A DNA stretch of 64,000 nucleotides from Gemmatimonas phototrophica (GTDB lineage Bacteria > Gemmatimonadota > Gemmatimonadetes > Gemmatimonadales > Gemmatimonadaceae), in assembly GCF_000695095.2 (NCBI RefSeq), contig NZ_CP011454.1:1860001-1924000 (forward strand). The letters run 5' to 3'. This document shows positions 46,664 to 55,622 of this stretch, piece by piece. Under the pieces are notes generated by a model. The model worked only from the letters and a program-made list of their open reading frames with translations. It was not told the DNA's origin and searched no databases. How positions within the stretch are numbered: position 1 is the stretch's first letter; each line of letters starts with the position of its first letter. The translations under genes and the position numbers were made by a program.

Positions 46664-49552
46664 GTGTCCACTCTCACTGCCACTCTTCGGCGCTGCGTCA
46701 CCGGTCTGCTCATTGCCGCGCCGCTCAGTATTCCCGCCCAGCAGCTCACGCTCGATACGCGTGATCCCGCCCAGAAGCAGGATCCCACTTTTGAGCAGAG
46801 CATCAAGGAATGGCTGGCCAATGCCAAGCATTCCAGCCCCCTGGTAGATCACCTGCCACTGGTGCCCGGCATTCCTACGCCGCGTGATGTACTCGGCTAT
46901 CACGTGGGCGCGCCCCGCATCCTCACGTATTACGACAAGCAGCTCGCCTACTATCGTGCACTTGAAAAGGCGACGCCACGCGTCAAGGTCGAAACCATTG
47001 GCCGCTCTGACGAAGGACGCGAGCTGGTCGTGGTCTGGATCTCCAGCGAAGCCAACATGCAGAAGGTCGCGCAGAACCGCGCCAACCTGAAGCGCATCGC
47101 CGATCCGCGCGGCATGACGGAGGACCAGGTCAAGTCCTTGTTGGCGCAGACCAAGCCGCATTATCACCTCATGGGCGGACTGCACTCGGGAGAAACGGGC
47201 CCCTCCGAAACACTCATGGAGCTTGCCTACCGACTTGCTGCTGAGACGTCGCCCATTATCAGTCAGATCCGCGAACAGCTGTATGTCTCCATCACGCCGG
47301 CGGCCGATGCCGATGGGCGTGATCGCAACGTCGATTGGTTCCTGCGCAACCTCTCCATGGCGCAGCCTACCGTGACGGCGCAGGCACCGAGTGCGGCGGC
47401 GCCCAATGACACCACACGCCGCGCGCCGGCGGCCCCCACCGCTCCCGCTCCGGGTGGCTTTGCGGGCGGACAGGTGCCGTACTGGGGCAAGTACGTGTAT
47501 CACGACAACAATCGCGACATCAACATCAAGTTGGTGCAGATGCGCGCGATCATTGATTGGTATTTCACCGCGTACCCGCCCATCATGCACGACCTGCATG
47601 AAGCGCAGCCGTTGCTCTATACGTACACCGGTGGACCGCCGCAGAACCCCAATCTCGATCCCATTCTGTTCGCCGAACTGCCGTGGTTCGGCAATTGGGA
47701 AATGGCGCAGATGACCAAGTGGGGCATGCCCGGCGTGTACACGCACGCCTTCATGGATGGCTGGTCGCCCGGCTATCTCGGCTCGGTGGCGTACAACCAC
47801 AACGGCCTCATGAAGATGTACGAAACACAGTCGGGGCGAGACCTCGACAGCACCGCGATGGCCAACGCGCGCCGTGGCATGGCGGTGGGGGCGGCTTCTG
47901 CGAGTGGTGGTTTTGGCGGGCGCGCTGGTGCCATCCCAACGGGTCGGGGCGGCGCGCAGGATCGCGAGTGGTATCGCGGCAATCCCATTGGCTTCAACGA
48001 CATTGCCACGTTCACCCGTCGCTCCAACGCCAACTACATGCAGACCGGCGTCATCTCGGCGTTGCAGCTGGCCAGCATGTTCCCGCAAACGGTGCTGGAG
48101 AACTTCTACATCAAGACGCGGAACAGCATCGAAGAAGGGAAGAACAAGGCGCCATACGGATTCGTCATCCCGGTGCAGCGCGACATGACGCGCGTGATCG
48201 AAATGGTGAACCTGCTGCGGGTGCAGCGGATCGAAATCGGTCAGGCCACGGCACCGGTGAAGGTGGGCAACACCACGTATCCTGCCGGTTCGTACATCAT
48301 CAAGCGCGATCAGCCGTATGGCCGCCTCGCCAAGAATTTGCTGGAGAAGCAGCAGTATCCTGACGCGCGACTGAACACGTACGACGACAGCGGCTGGAGC
48401 ATGGGCTTTGCCATGGGCGTCGATGTACTGGAAGTCGGCGACTCCAGCATTCTCAAGACTCCGGTCACCAACGTTGATCGCGCCATTGCCAAGGGGACAC
48501 TCGCGGGCACCGGTGGCAACACCATTGCCGTGGCGCATCTGGGCAGCAACCACATGGTCACCTTCCGCTATCTCCTGCGCAGCGTGCCCATGAAGGTGGC
48601 AGAGCAGGGCTTTGCCGCCGGCGATACCACGTATCCGGCAGGATCGTTCCTTATCGAGGCCAAGCACGCGACGGTGGTACGCAAGCTGGTGGATTCGCTC
48701 GGTCTCACGGCGGCATATCTGCCGTCGGTGCCGACCGTGCGAACGCACAATGCCGAGGCGCCACGGGTGGCCATCTATTCGCAGTGGAGCGGCACGCAGA
48801 ACCTCGGCTGGTATCGGCTCACGTTTGACGAATTCAAGATCCCCTTCACGCTCGTCTACAAGGAGCGGCTGATGCAGGGCAACCTGCGCCGGGATTTCGA
48901 TGTCATTCTGATGGCCGAGCAAAATCTGTCGAAGACCACGGTGATGCAGGCGCCCGCCGCGCGCCCCGTGCCGTACAAGAAGGACCCCAAGTACCCGTTC
49001 CTGGGCATGTACGGCGAGACGGACAACATCACGGGTGGCTTTGGCCAGAAGGGCGTTGATGCCGTAGCCAGCTTCTTAGAGGAAGGCGGCACACTGATCG
49101 CCATTGGCGAGAGCGCGCGACTGCCCATCGAGTTTGGCTGGGCGCGCACGGTGGACAAGACCCCGGTGGTGGGGCTCACGGCGCAGCGGCCGCTGGTGGA
49201 AGCCACCATTACGCGCCCGGAGCATCCGGTGTTCTACGGGTTCGGCAAGACGACCATTCCCGTGAAGTACGTGGGCGGCACCCCGTTCAAGGTGGGGATC
49301 GCGGATGAAGGGAACGTACTGGCGCGCTACGTGGGGGGGGACAAGGCCGTGTTGTCAGGGCTGATGACCGGCGCCGACTCTCTCAGGAGCCGCCCGTTCG
49401 CGGTGGATGTACCGCAGGCGGTAAACGGACGTGGTCGGGTGATCCTGTTTGCGAACAACCCCATTTACCGCTGGCAGAACCACGGGGAGTTCAACATGGT
49501 CTTCAACAGCCTGATCAACTGGAACGACGTGGTGGGGCCCAAGAAGCCGTAG
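46664..49552 (+). CDS. Secreted M14-type zinc carboxypeptidase-like protein
   Basis: This 962-residue protein has a signal peptide (about 1-26, ending IPAQQ). The N-terminal half resembles peptidase M14: the zinc pair H-x2-E in GGLHSGETGPSE (about 173-176), NRDINIKLVQMRA, and HDLHEAQPLLYTYTG (about 307-320), with an Ala/Pro-rich insertion at 235-270. The C-terminal half (about 690-960) is a separate alpha/beta region of unknown role. The GTG start at 46664 is chosen because it opens the signal peptide; an AAAGGAGA sequence lies 35 bases upstream, too far for a normal ribosome-binding site. Family members of this size occur in Gemmatimonadota and Bacteroidota. Whether it trims murein peptides is unknown, but its place between ftsA and ftsZ is suggestive. 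Confidence 0.83.
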   Translation: MSTLTATLRRCVTGLLIAAPLSIPAQQLTLDTRDPAQKQDPTFEQSIKEWLANAKHSSPLVDHLPLVPGIPTPRDVLGYHVGAPRILTYYDKQLAYYRALEKATPRVKVETIGRSDEGRELVVVWISSEANMQKVAQNRANLKRIADPRGMTEDQVKSLLAQTKPHYHLMGGLHSGETGPSETLMELAYRLAAETSPIISQIREQLYVSITPAADADGRDRNVDWFLRNLSMAQPTVTAQAPSAAAPNDTTRRAPAAPTAPAPGGFAGGQVPYWGKYVYHDNNRDINIKLVQMRAIIDWYFTAYPPIMHDLHEAQPLLYTYTGGPPQNPNLDPILFAELPWFGNWEMAQMTKWGMPGVYTHAFMDGWSPGYLGSVAYNHNGLMKMYETQSGRDLDSTAMANARRGMAVGAASASGGFGGRAGAIPTGRGGAQDREWYRGNPIGFNDIATFTRRSNANYMQTGVISALQLASMFPQTVLENFYIKTRNSIEEGKNKAPYGFVIPVQRDMTRVIEMVNLLRVQRIEIGQATAPVKVGNTTYPAGSYIIKRDQPYGRLAKNLLEKQQYPDARLNTYDDSGWSMGFAMGVDVLEVGDSSILKTPVTNVDRAIAKGTLAGTGGNTIAVAHLGSNHMVTFRYLLRSVPMKVAEQGFAAGDTTYPAGSFLIEAKHATVVRKLVDSLGLTAAYLPSVPTVRTHNAEAPRVAIYSQWSGTQNLGWYRLTFDEFKIPFTLVYKERLMQGNLRRDFDVILMAEQNLSKTTVMQAPAARPVPYKKDPKYPFLGMYGETDNITGGFGQKGVDAVASFLEEGGTLIAIGESARLPIEFGWARTVDKTPVVGLTAQRPLVEATITRPEHPVFYGFGKTTIPVKYVGGTPFKVGIADEGNVLARYVGGDKAVLSGLMTGADSLRSRPFAVDVPQAVNGRGRVILFANNPIYRWQNHGEFNMVFNSLINWNDVVGPKKP

Positions 49553-49578
49553 TTGGGCCGGAGACCGTACCACCCAAC

Positions 49579-49643
49579 ACCACAAACCCGAACCGCATAA
49601 CCCGAAACTGATCAGTTCCGGGTTGTGGGTTCGGGTTTGTGGT
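49579..49643. repeat. Long near-perfect palindrome after the M14 peptidase gene
   Basis: ACCACAAACCCGAACC (49579-49594) is the exact reverse complement of 49628-49643; inside it AACCCG (49599-49604) pairs with CGGGTT (49619-49624), and the centre is the palindrome AACTGATCAGTT (49606-49617). The whole 65 bases fold into one hairpin 27 bases after the stop codon. There is no T-run, so it may be a transcript-stabilising or terminating hairpin or a dispersed palindromic element. Confidence 0.8.
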
Positions 49644-49821
49644 TCACGGTTGCATGGCGACCCATCGATTTTTCCGTGGCGCTCTTCCGATGTTCGCCGG
49701 CCCACCGACGAACCGCGAAATGCCCCTGTACATCGTGTTCAGACGGCGTTGATCACATCGGGGAATTGTTCACACGGCAATCGCCATGTCAAATGTCACG
49801 AACCATCGCGAGTTGCTTTTC

Positions 49822-49830
49822 TGTGGATAA
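49822..49830 (-). promoter_or_regulatory. Perfect DnaA box upstream of ftsZ
   Basis: TGTGGATAA on the plus strand is the exact reverse complement of the consensus DnaA box TTATCCACA. It lies about 70 bases upstream of the predicted ftsZ -35 element. A weaker TTGTTCACA (7 of 9) is at 49766-49774. Binding is not proven; a single box is far from an origin. Confidence 0.45.
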
Positions 49831-49897
49831 CTATTGGCCGAATTTGTGACGCTCCGGACCGTCGGCAAAAAGCGCCAACTTCAACAAAATCCAGTGC

Positions 49898-49925
49898 TTG
49901 CGCGTGGCAATCGAACGTGTATTCT
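49898..49925 (+). promoter_or_regulatory. Likely ftsZ promoter
   Basis: TTGCGC (49898-49903) and TATTCT (49920-49925) are spaced by 16 bases. Transcription would begin near 49932, leaving a leader of about 165 bases before ftsZ. It is the best sigma-70-like pair in the gap; prediction only. Confidence 0.45.
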
Positions 49926-50098
49926 AGGGGAGCTTCCGTACCACGAACTGCTTCCTCCACATTTGCACATTGGTCAGGAGCGCGGTCCACCAACGCCGGT
50001 GGAGCTCGCCGCAACCTGACCGCGAGGCGTCCCCTCACCCCGGATGCCTGCGTCATTCACTCCTTGCGCCGGCCAGCCTGTTTATGGAACTCCCCCGG

Positions 50099-51358
50099 AT
50101 GACCTTCGAGTTCGAAGAGAGCGGATCCCAGAACGCTCGCATGAAAGTGGTGGGCGTTGGCGGTGGCGGCGGCAACGCCGTGAACCGCATGATCGAGGAA
50201 CACCTCGAAGGGGTGGAATTCATCTCGGTCAACACCGACGCGCAGGCCCTCATGAATTCGAAGGCCGACGTCAAGATTCAGATCGGCAAGAAGCTCACGC
50301 GTGGTCTCGGTGCCGGTGCCCGTCCTGAAATCGGGCGTCAGGCCATTGAAGAGAACCGCGAAGACACCAAGCGTGTGCTCGGCAATGCCGACCTCGTGTT
50401 CATCACCTGCGGCATGGGTGGCGGTACAGGCACGGGCGCCGCACCGGTGGTGTGCCAGCTGGCGCGCGAGGCTGGCGCCCTCACCGTTGGCATCGTGACG
50501 CGTCCCTTCCTCTTCGAAGGGCGCAAGCGTATGCGTCAGGCCGAAGAAGGCATCAACGAAATGCGCAAGCATGTGGACACGATGATCATCGTGCCCAACG
50601 AGCGCTTGCTGGCGGTCGTGGGCAAGGGCATCCCATTCCACGAAGCCCTCAAGAAGGCCGACGAAGTTCTGCTGCACGCCACGCAGGGCATCTCCGTGCT
50701 CATCAGCGAAACGGGTATGGTGAACGTCGACTTCGCCGACGTCCGCACCGTGATGCAGAACGGCGGGTCGGCACTCATGGGCACCGGCATCGGGCGCGGC
50801 GAAAACCGCGCCACCGAAGCGGCCCAGCAGGCCATTGCCTCGCCGCTGCTCGACAACGTCTCCATCTCCGGCGCCACGGGCGTGCTGGTCAACATCACCG
50901 GCGGTGAGGATCTCACGCTCGGCGAAGTGCACCAGATCAACGACATCGTGCATGACGCCGTGGGCGACGACGCCGAGATCATCTTCGGGGCCGTGCATGA
51001 GCCGGCCATGATGGGGGAGATCCGGGTCACGGTCATTGCCACCGGCTTTGATCGCTATTTGCAGGGGACTCAGCCAACGGTAGCGGCCCCGGCTGTCACA
51101 AATAGCCCCTACGCCCCTTCCCCCCGGGCCGCGGCTGCCCCACATTCTGATGTTCAGACCGGTGGAGCCAAAGCCCCGTCCGTGTTGCCATTCCCCACCG
51201 GCACCCGGCCCGCGGCGAGACCTCCAGTTCCACCAGCTCGTCCTGCCTGGGAAGGGGTGCCCCCGCGCGCCCCGCGTGTTCCACCGACTACCACATCGTC
51301 CAGCCCTGAGCTCGACGATATGGAAATCCCGACGTTCATACGGAGACAGATGGATTGA
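50099..51358 (+). CDS. ftsZ: Cell division tubulin homologue FtsZ
   Basis: FtsZ forms the cytokinetic ring. The 419 residues have the GTPase domain with [18 protein letters not shown], the tubulin signature GGGTGTG (107-113), the T7 synergy region [16 protein letters not shown], and [10 protein letters not shown] closing the core. A Pro/Ala-rich linker of about 85 residues leads to the conserved C-terminal peptide [14 protein letters not shown], which binds FtsA. ATG 50099 (MTFEFEES) is preferred because similarity begins there; ATG 50084, five codons earlier, is possible. The stop overlaps the M23 peptidase start by four bases. Confidence 0.96.
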   Translation: MTFEFEESGSQNARMKVVGVGGGGGNAVNRMIEEHLEGVEFISVNTDAQALMNSKADVKIQIGKKLTRGLGAGARPEIGRQAIEENREDTKRVLGNADLVFITCGMGGGTGTGAAPVVCQLAREAGALTVGIVTRPFLFEGRKRMRQAEEGINEMRKHVDTMIIVPNERLLAVVGKGIPFHEALKKADEVLLHATQGISVLISETGMVNVDFADVRTVMQNGGSALMGTGIGRGENRATEAAQQAIASPLLDNVSISGATGVLVNITGGEDLTLGEVHQINDIVHDAVGDDAEIIFGAVHEPAMMGEIRVTVIATGFDRYLQGTQPTVAAPAVTNSPYAPSPRAAAAPHSDVQTGGAKAPSVLPFPTGTRPAARPPVPPARPAWEGVPPRAPRVPPTTTSSSPELDDMEIPTFIRRQMD

Positions 51359-52626
51359 CTTCCTCGCGAAAGCTGCTCGTCGCCGCCGGTTGCCTGGGCA
51401 TCGGAGCGGCTGTTATCGCGCTGGGACGTCCCGTTCAAGAGCGCCCCGCGGCCAGTGTTCTGGCGGCGGGGCCTCGTGTTTCCGTTGCTGCCCGCTGGCG
51501 TACCAAGACCGACACTATCCGTCGGGGGGAACCGCTCTCCGCGGCCCTTGAGCGGGCCGGGCTGGCACCGAAAGAGGCCGCTGAAGCCCTGAGTGTCGCC
51601 TCCGCGCTCGACCCCACCAAGGTCCGGGCTGGCGCCACCATTACCACCAAGGTGGACCCGGACTCCGGCGCCTCCGAAGTCGTGCTGCAACTGGCCATCG
51701 ATCGCGTAGTGCGCTTCACGCGCTCGTTCGGCAGTACCTGGGTTGAGAAGGAAGAAAAGCTCCAGTGGACCACGGATACCGTTGTCGTTGGCGGAGTCAT
51801 CACTTCCAGCCTCACCTCGGCCATTGCCGCCGGCGCGGATGCCTTCCCGGAGCGGCAGCGTACTGAGCTCGCCTATGCCTTGGCCGATATCCTGGAGTAC
51901 CGCGTCGATCTCAGCCGTGATCTGCAAAAGAACGACTCGGTCCGTGTACTGGTGGAGCGTCAGAGGGCTCCCAACGGCCTTGTTCGTCCGGGCAACATCA
52001 TTGCCGCTCGCCTGACCGTGGCCGGCAAGCCCGTGGAAACCATGCGCTTCACGCAGGGCACCCGGGTGGCCTATTTCGATGGCGAAGGGAAGTCCATGCG
52101 CGCGGCCTTCCTGCGAGCGCCGCTCGCCTTCCGTCGCATTTCCAGTGTGTTCGGCCTCCGGCGCCATCCCATTCTGGGCACCGTGCGCCGGCATCAGGGC
52201 ATGGACTACGCCGCGGCGTCGGGAACGCCCGTCCGCGCGTTGGGCAACGGCCGCGTGATCTTTGCCGGCTGGAAGGGTGGGTACGGCAAGACCATCGAAA
52301 TCCGGCACACCAACGGTGTGGTCACCCGCTACGGGCATTTGCGCGCCATCAACGTGCGCTCCGGACAGTCGGTCAGCATCTCGCAAACGGTCGGGCAAGT
52401 GGGTACCACCGGGCTGTCCACGGCGCCGCATTTGCACTTCGAAGTGTTGGTGAAAGGCGTGCACAAAGATCCCCGCATTGCCCTGCGCAACGAGACCGGT
52501 GAACCGCTCGCCGCCGCACAGCGTAGCACCTTCGCCCAACTCAAGGCCCGGCTGTTCGCCCAGCTCGATCAGCCCGCCGCGGCGACGGCCGTTCGCAGCG
52601 GCGCCCAGCGCCCCAGCGGCGACTGA
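51355..52626 (+). CDS. M23 murein endopeptidase (MepM/NlpD-like)
   Basis: This 423-residue exported protein has an N-terminal hydrophobic segment (about 7-24), an alpha/beta region with a LysM-like or opacity-associated motif ([17 protein letters not shown]), and a C-terminal LytM (M23) domain (about 255-370). The zinc residues sit in [13 protein letters not shown] and in [11 protein letters not shown], so it should be catalytically active on peptidoglycan cross-links. It starts with TTG inside the ftsZ stop and is therefore translationally coupled to ftsZ, pointing to septal splitting. A basic, Ala-rich tail of about 50 residues follows the LytM domain. Confidence 0.9.
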   Translation: MTSSRKLLVAAGCLGIGAAVIALGRPVQERPAASVLAAGPRVSVAARWRTKTDTIRRGEPLSAALERAGLAPKEAAEALSVASALDPTKVRAGATITTKVDPDSGASEVVLQLAIDRVVRFTRSFGSTWVEKEEKLQWTTDTVVVGGVITSSLTSAIAAGADAFPERQRTELAYALADILEYRVDLSRDLQKNDSVRVLVERQRAPNGLVRPGNIIAARLTVAGKPVETMRFTQGTRVAYFDGEGKSMRAAFLRAPLAFRRISSVFGLRRHPILGTVRRHQGMDYAAASGTPVRALGNGRVIFAGWKGGYGKTIEIRHTNGVVTRYGHLRAINVRSGQSVSISQTVGQVGTTGLSTAPHLHFEVLVKGVHKDPRIALRNETGEPLAAAQRSTFAQLKARLFAQLDQPAAATAVRSGAQRPSGD

Positions 52627-52703
52627 TTTACTCCCCGCCGCCTCGCCACGAGCAAATCTCGCTGGCACTGCGTAACAGCACGGGAGTCGTTGCTCCCACC
52701 GGT

Positions 52704-52733
52704 GGGGCAGGAGAATCACCATTCTTCTGCCCC
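52704..52733 (+). terminator. Hairpin after the M23 gene (terminator candidate)
   Basis: GGGGCAGGAGAAT (52704-52716) pairs with ATTCTTCTGCCCC (52721-52733), 13 bp with one G-U, over a CACC loop. A smaller GGGAG/CTCCC hairpin precedes it. No T-run follows, but it sits in the 148-base gap that ends the dcw cluster. Confidence 0.4.
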
Positions 52734-52774
52734 GCGCCCTTTCTCTGGTCCGCGCCCCCTGTGAGCGTTTCTTC

Positions 52775-54655
52775 GTGATTCGTTGGCTCATTGCCGTAGC
52801 CCTTGGCCTGCTGGCGGCGTGGTTCGCCTACGGACGTTCCGTGGGGACGGCACGTTCGCCACAGTCGGCACTGACCTGGTTGCTGGCGCTCCTGCGCGGC
52901 GCTGCCGTTACGGTTGTGGCGGCGCTGTTGCTGTCGGCCCCCCTGGGGCGGGCCACCCCGCGGGCGCCGTTGGTGGCCATCGATGTGTCGGCCTCATGGC
53001 GACGCGCAGTGGGCGATGAAAGCACCTATGTGCGCACCTGGCGCCAGCAATTGGCCGACTCGGTATTTGCCGGGCTGCCGGGTGATGCGCCCGTGGTCTT
53101 CGTGGGCGATTCGCTGCGCGACGCCAGTACCACGGACGCAGCACAGCTTACTCCGCAGGATCTGTCCACACGTTTACGGCCGGCCGTGGACCGTGCCGCC
53201 TCGTTGGGACGCAGTTTGGTCCTGGTCACCGACGGCGAAGTCGATGACGCCGACGCCCTGTCTGAAGCGCCTCCGGGATCGCGAGTGCTGCGCCTCGCAC
53301 ACGCGCCACGACGTGACGTTGGGCTGGCCGATCTTGCGGTGCCGGTGTCCGCCACAGGCGCCGACACTATCGCCATCGCCGCCACGGTCGCCGCCGGAGG
53401 TGTGGCGACCCCCGACGGTACGCTGCACATCCGTCTTGATGGTACCGAAGTCGCCACCGCTGCCGTCCCGGCGCTGGCGCCCTATGCGAACACCCGTATC
53501 GCCATTCCGGTCGTTGTGCCACGCGGCGACCGCACTGCCATCGTGCAGGCGGTCCTCGACATTGCGAGTGATGTGGAGCTGCGGAACGATACGCTCACGG
53601 TGGCCATGGATGTGGGTGACAAACCCACCGCCGTGTTTGTTTCCACCGCGCCCGATATCGACGTGCGGGAAGTGCTCACGGTTCTCCGCGGCGCCCTCGA
53701 TGTGCCCACCCGGGCCTACCTGCGCATCGCACCCAATGTGTGGCGCGTGGAAGGCTCACTCGCCCCGATCAGCGAAGCCGAGGTCAAGGTGCGCGCGGCT
53801 GCGGCCGGCATGCTGATCGTGCACGGCGACACCGCCTGGCGACCGGCACCGTCGGCATCGGCGACGACCGCGCGGGCTCTCTGGGTGCCAGCTCCCCCCA
53901 CCCAGATTGCGCGCGCCGGGGAATTGACGCGCACGCCCGAGTGGTACGCGGCCGCGGCCCCGCCGTCGCCGCTCATGGCGGCGCTTTCGGCCCTGCCGTT
54001 TGATTCGTTGCCCCCGGTCACGCTGGCCGGACCGGCGCAGGGTACGGAAACCGTGCTCACCATGCGCCTTGGCAAGCGTGGGGACGCGCAGCCCGCCATC
54101 GCGACGCGCGAGGCGGGTGGTACGCGCACCGTGGTCATTTCGGGCTCCGGCTACGCCGGATGGTCGCTGCGGGCCGGCCGCAATCGCGACGCGTTCACGG
54201 CGCTGTGGGGGGCTATATTCGACTGGGTCTCCGCTGGTCGTGGCGACCTGCGCGCGGCACGGCCGGTACCGGGAGTGCAGCGCGCTGGTGAGCCGGTGAT
54301 GTGGCGTCGCGGAGGAGCCGACTCGGTGGTCCCGGTGCGGCTTGCCAGGCGGGCCTCGGCGGGCGCCTCCCGTGATTCCGTGGCGGTACGCTTCGGGACA
54401 CGCTACGAGGCCACGTCGGCCATGATTCCGGCTGGTGTGTACGATGTGCAGGCAGCAGGGGGGGCCAGTGTGCTGGTGGTCAACGCGTCACGTGAATGGG
54501 TGCCCAGAGCGCCCGGCGTGCAGGCGGGGCCGTTGGCGCGAGGCGTCGCCGGCTCTGATGCGCCCCGTCTTGCCGACGCGGGCTGGCCGTTTGTGCTGGC
54601 GCTGTTGTTGCTGTGCGCGGAATGGCTCGCGCGTCGCGCCGCAGGGCAGCGTTAA
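52775..54655 (+). CDS. Membrane protein with von Willebrand-like N-terminal domain
   Basis: The 626-residue protein has two membrane helices at the start (about 3-19 and 35-55), a large presumably periplasmic region, and one C-terminal helix (about 600-615) followed by a basic end. A VWA-like fold begins at LVAIDVSASW with D70-x-S-x-S74 resembling a MIDAS metal site, and LVLVTDGEVDD supplies the next strand. The middle resembles beta-rich domains of BatA/BatB-type or CcmH-like membrane proteins, and a gatase-like segment may be present, but no family is certain. GTG 52775 starts the first helix. It is 38 bases from ftsY and may share its transcript. Function unknown. Confidence 0.7.
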   Translation: MIRWLIAVALGLLAAWFAYGRSVGTARSPQSALTWLLALLRGAAVTVVAALLLSAPLGRATPRAPLVAIDVSASWRRAVGDESTYVRTWRQQLADSVFAGLPGDAPVVFVGDSLRDASTTDAAQLTPQDLSTRLRPAVDRAASLGRSLVLVTDGEVDDADALSEAPPGSRVLRLAHAPRRDVGLADLAVPVSATGADTIAIAATVAAGGVATPDGTLHIRLDGTEVATAAVPALAPYANTRIAIPVVVPRGDRTAIVQAVLDIASDVELRNDTLTVAMDVGDKPTAVFVSTAPDIDVREVLTVLRGALDVPTRAYLRIAPNVWRVEGSLAPISEAEVKVRAAAAGMLIVHGDTAWRPAPSASATTARALWVPAPPTQIARAGELTRTPEWYAAAAPPSPLMAALSALPFDSLPPVTLAGPAQGTETVLTMRLGKRGDAQPAIATREAGGTRTVVISGSGYAGWSLRAGRNRDAFTALWGAIFDWVSAGRGDLRAARPVPGVQRAGEPVMWRRGGADSVVPVRLARRASAGASRDSVAVRFGTRYEATSAMIPAGVYDVQAAGGASVLVVNASREWVPRAPGVQAGPLARGVAGSDAPRLADAGWPFVLALLLLCAEWLARRAAGQR

Positions 54656-54692
54656 CGGCTGACTTTATCGCTTTCTTTCAGGTTGCAGGCAT

Positions 54693-55622
54693 ATGGCTCG
54701 ACTGTTCCGCCGAAAGGATGACGTTCCCAAGCGCTCTCTCTGGCAGCGCATCAAGGACGTGGTGCGCACCGATGTGTCCGTGCTGTTCAAGGGGGTGGAC
54801 GAAGGCTCCCTCGAGGCACTGGAAACACTGCTCATTGAGAGCGATTTCGGCGTCCCCACCTCGTTGGCGCTGGTGGCCGAAGTGGAGCGTCGCCACAAGC
54901 GCGGCGACGTAAAATCGGAAAGCGAGTTTCGCCAGGCGCTCGCCGATGGCGTTGAAGCGGCGCTGCGGAAGGGGAACAGCGACCCGGCGTTGCGTACCAA
55001 TCCGGGCGGGCCCACCGTGGTGCTGGTGATTGGTGTCAACGGGGCCGGGAAAACCACCTTCATTGGCAAGCTGTCCGCCGCGTTTCGCGCTGAAGGCAAA
55101 CGCGTGCTGCTGGGCGCCGCCGATACCTTTCGCGCCGGAGCCATTGATCAGTTGCGCGTCTGGTCTGAGCGCGCCGGCGTCGATTTCGTGGGCGGCGCCC
55201 CCGGGAGTGATCCGGCCAGCGTGGCGTTCGACGCCGTCGACGCCGGTGTCACCCGCGGGGTGGACGTGATCATCGTCGATACGGCGGGACGGCTGCACAC
55301 GAGTGACGACCTGATGACGGAGTTGCGCAAGATTCACCGGGTGATTGGCAAACGACTCCCCGACGCGCCGCACGAAATTCTGCTCGTACTCGACGGCACC
55401 ATCGGTCAGAACGCGCTGTCGCAGGCGCGCACCTTCTCGGCCGCGGTACCCGTGACCGGCATTGTAGTCACCAAACTCGATGGCACGGCCAAGGGGGGCA
55501 TTGTGGTGGCGGTGCACGAGGCGCTCGACGTGCCCATCAAGTTCGTTGGGCTGGGCGAACAGATCGGCGATCTGGAGCCGTTCGACGCCGGTGATTACGC
55601 ACGGGAGCTGGTCGAGACGTGA
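54693..55622 (+). CDS. ftsY: Signal recognition particle receptor FtsY
   Basis: FtsY docks SRP-ribosome complexes at the inner membrane. The 309 residues lack the long acidic A domain of E. coli and begin with a short basic, amphipathic segment (MARLFRRKDD) typical of compact FtsY. The N domain (about 15-95) precedes the G domain, with GVNGAGKT (114-121), DTFRAGA (144-150), DTAGR (196-200) and TKLDGTAKGG. The final DLEPFD segment is the FtsY end. It overlaps recG by four bases. Confidence 0.95.
   Translation: MARLFRRKDDVPKRSLWQRIKDVVRTDVSVLFKGVDEGSLEALETLLIESDFGVPTSLALVAEVERRHKRGDVKSESEFRQALADGVEAALRKGNSDPALRTNPGGPTVVLVIGVNGAGKTTFIGKLSAAFRAEGKRVLLGAADTFRAGAIDQLRVWSERAGVDFVGGAPGSDPASVAFDAVDAGVTRGVDVIIVDTAGRLHTSDDLMTELRKIHRVIGKRLPDAPHEILLVLDGTIGQNALSQARTFSAAVPVTGIVVTKLDGTAKGGIVVAVHEALDVPIKFVGLGEQIGDLEPFDAGDYARELVET

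Larger units (their letters stand above)
49553..50098. other. 546-base gene-free region upstream of ftsZ
   Basis: No plausible coding frame is found here; short frames lack family likeness. From left to right it holds a long palindrome (49579-49643), an AT-richer stretch with an exact DnaA box (49822-49830), a promoter-like pair (49898-49925) and a leader of about 165 bases before ftsZ. It is the longest intergenic region in the window and noticeably less GC-rich than its surroundings in the middle. Confidence 0.8.

Noticed and set aside
46652-48922. 756-codon minus-strand frame opposite the M14 peptidase gene, and a similar 656-codon frame opposite recG (55595-57565)
   Set aside because: Composition and lack of motifs mark them as GC-driven shadows of well-supported plus-strand genes.
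49822-49830. Origin of replication suggested by the DnaA box
   Set aside because: Only one perfect box exists, with no box cluster, no AT-rich unwinding region and no dnaA, dnaN or gidA neighbours.
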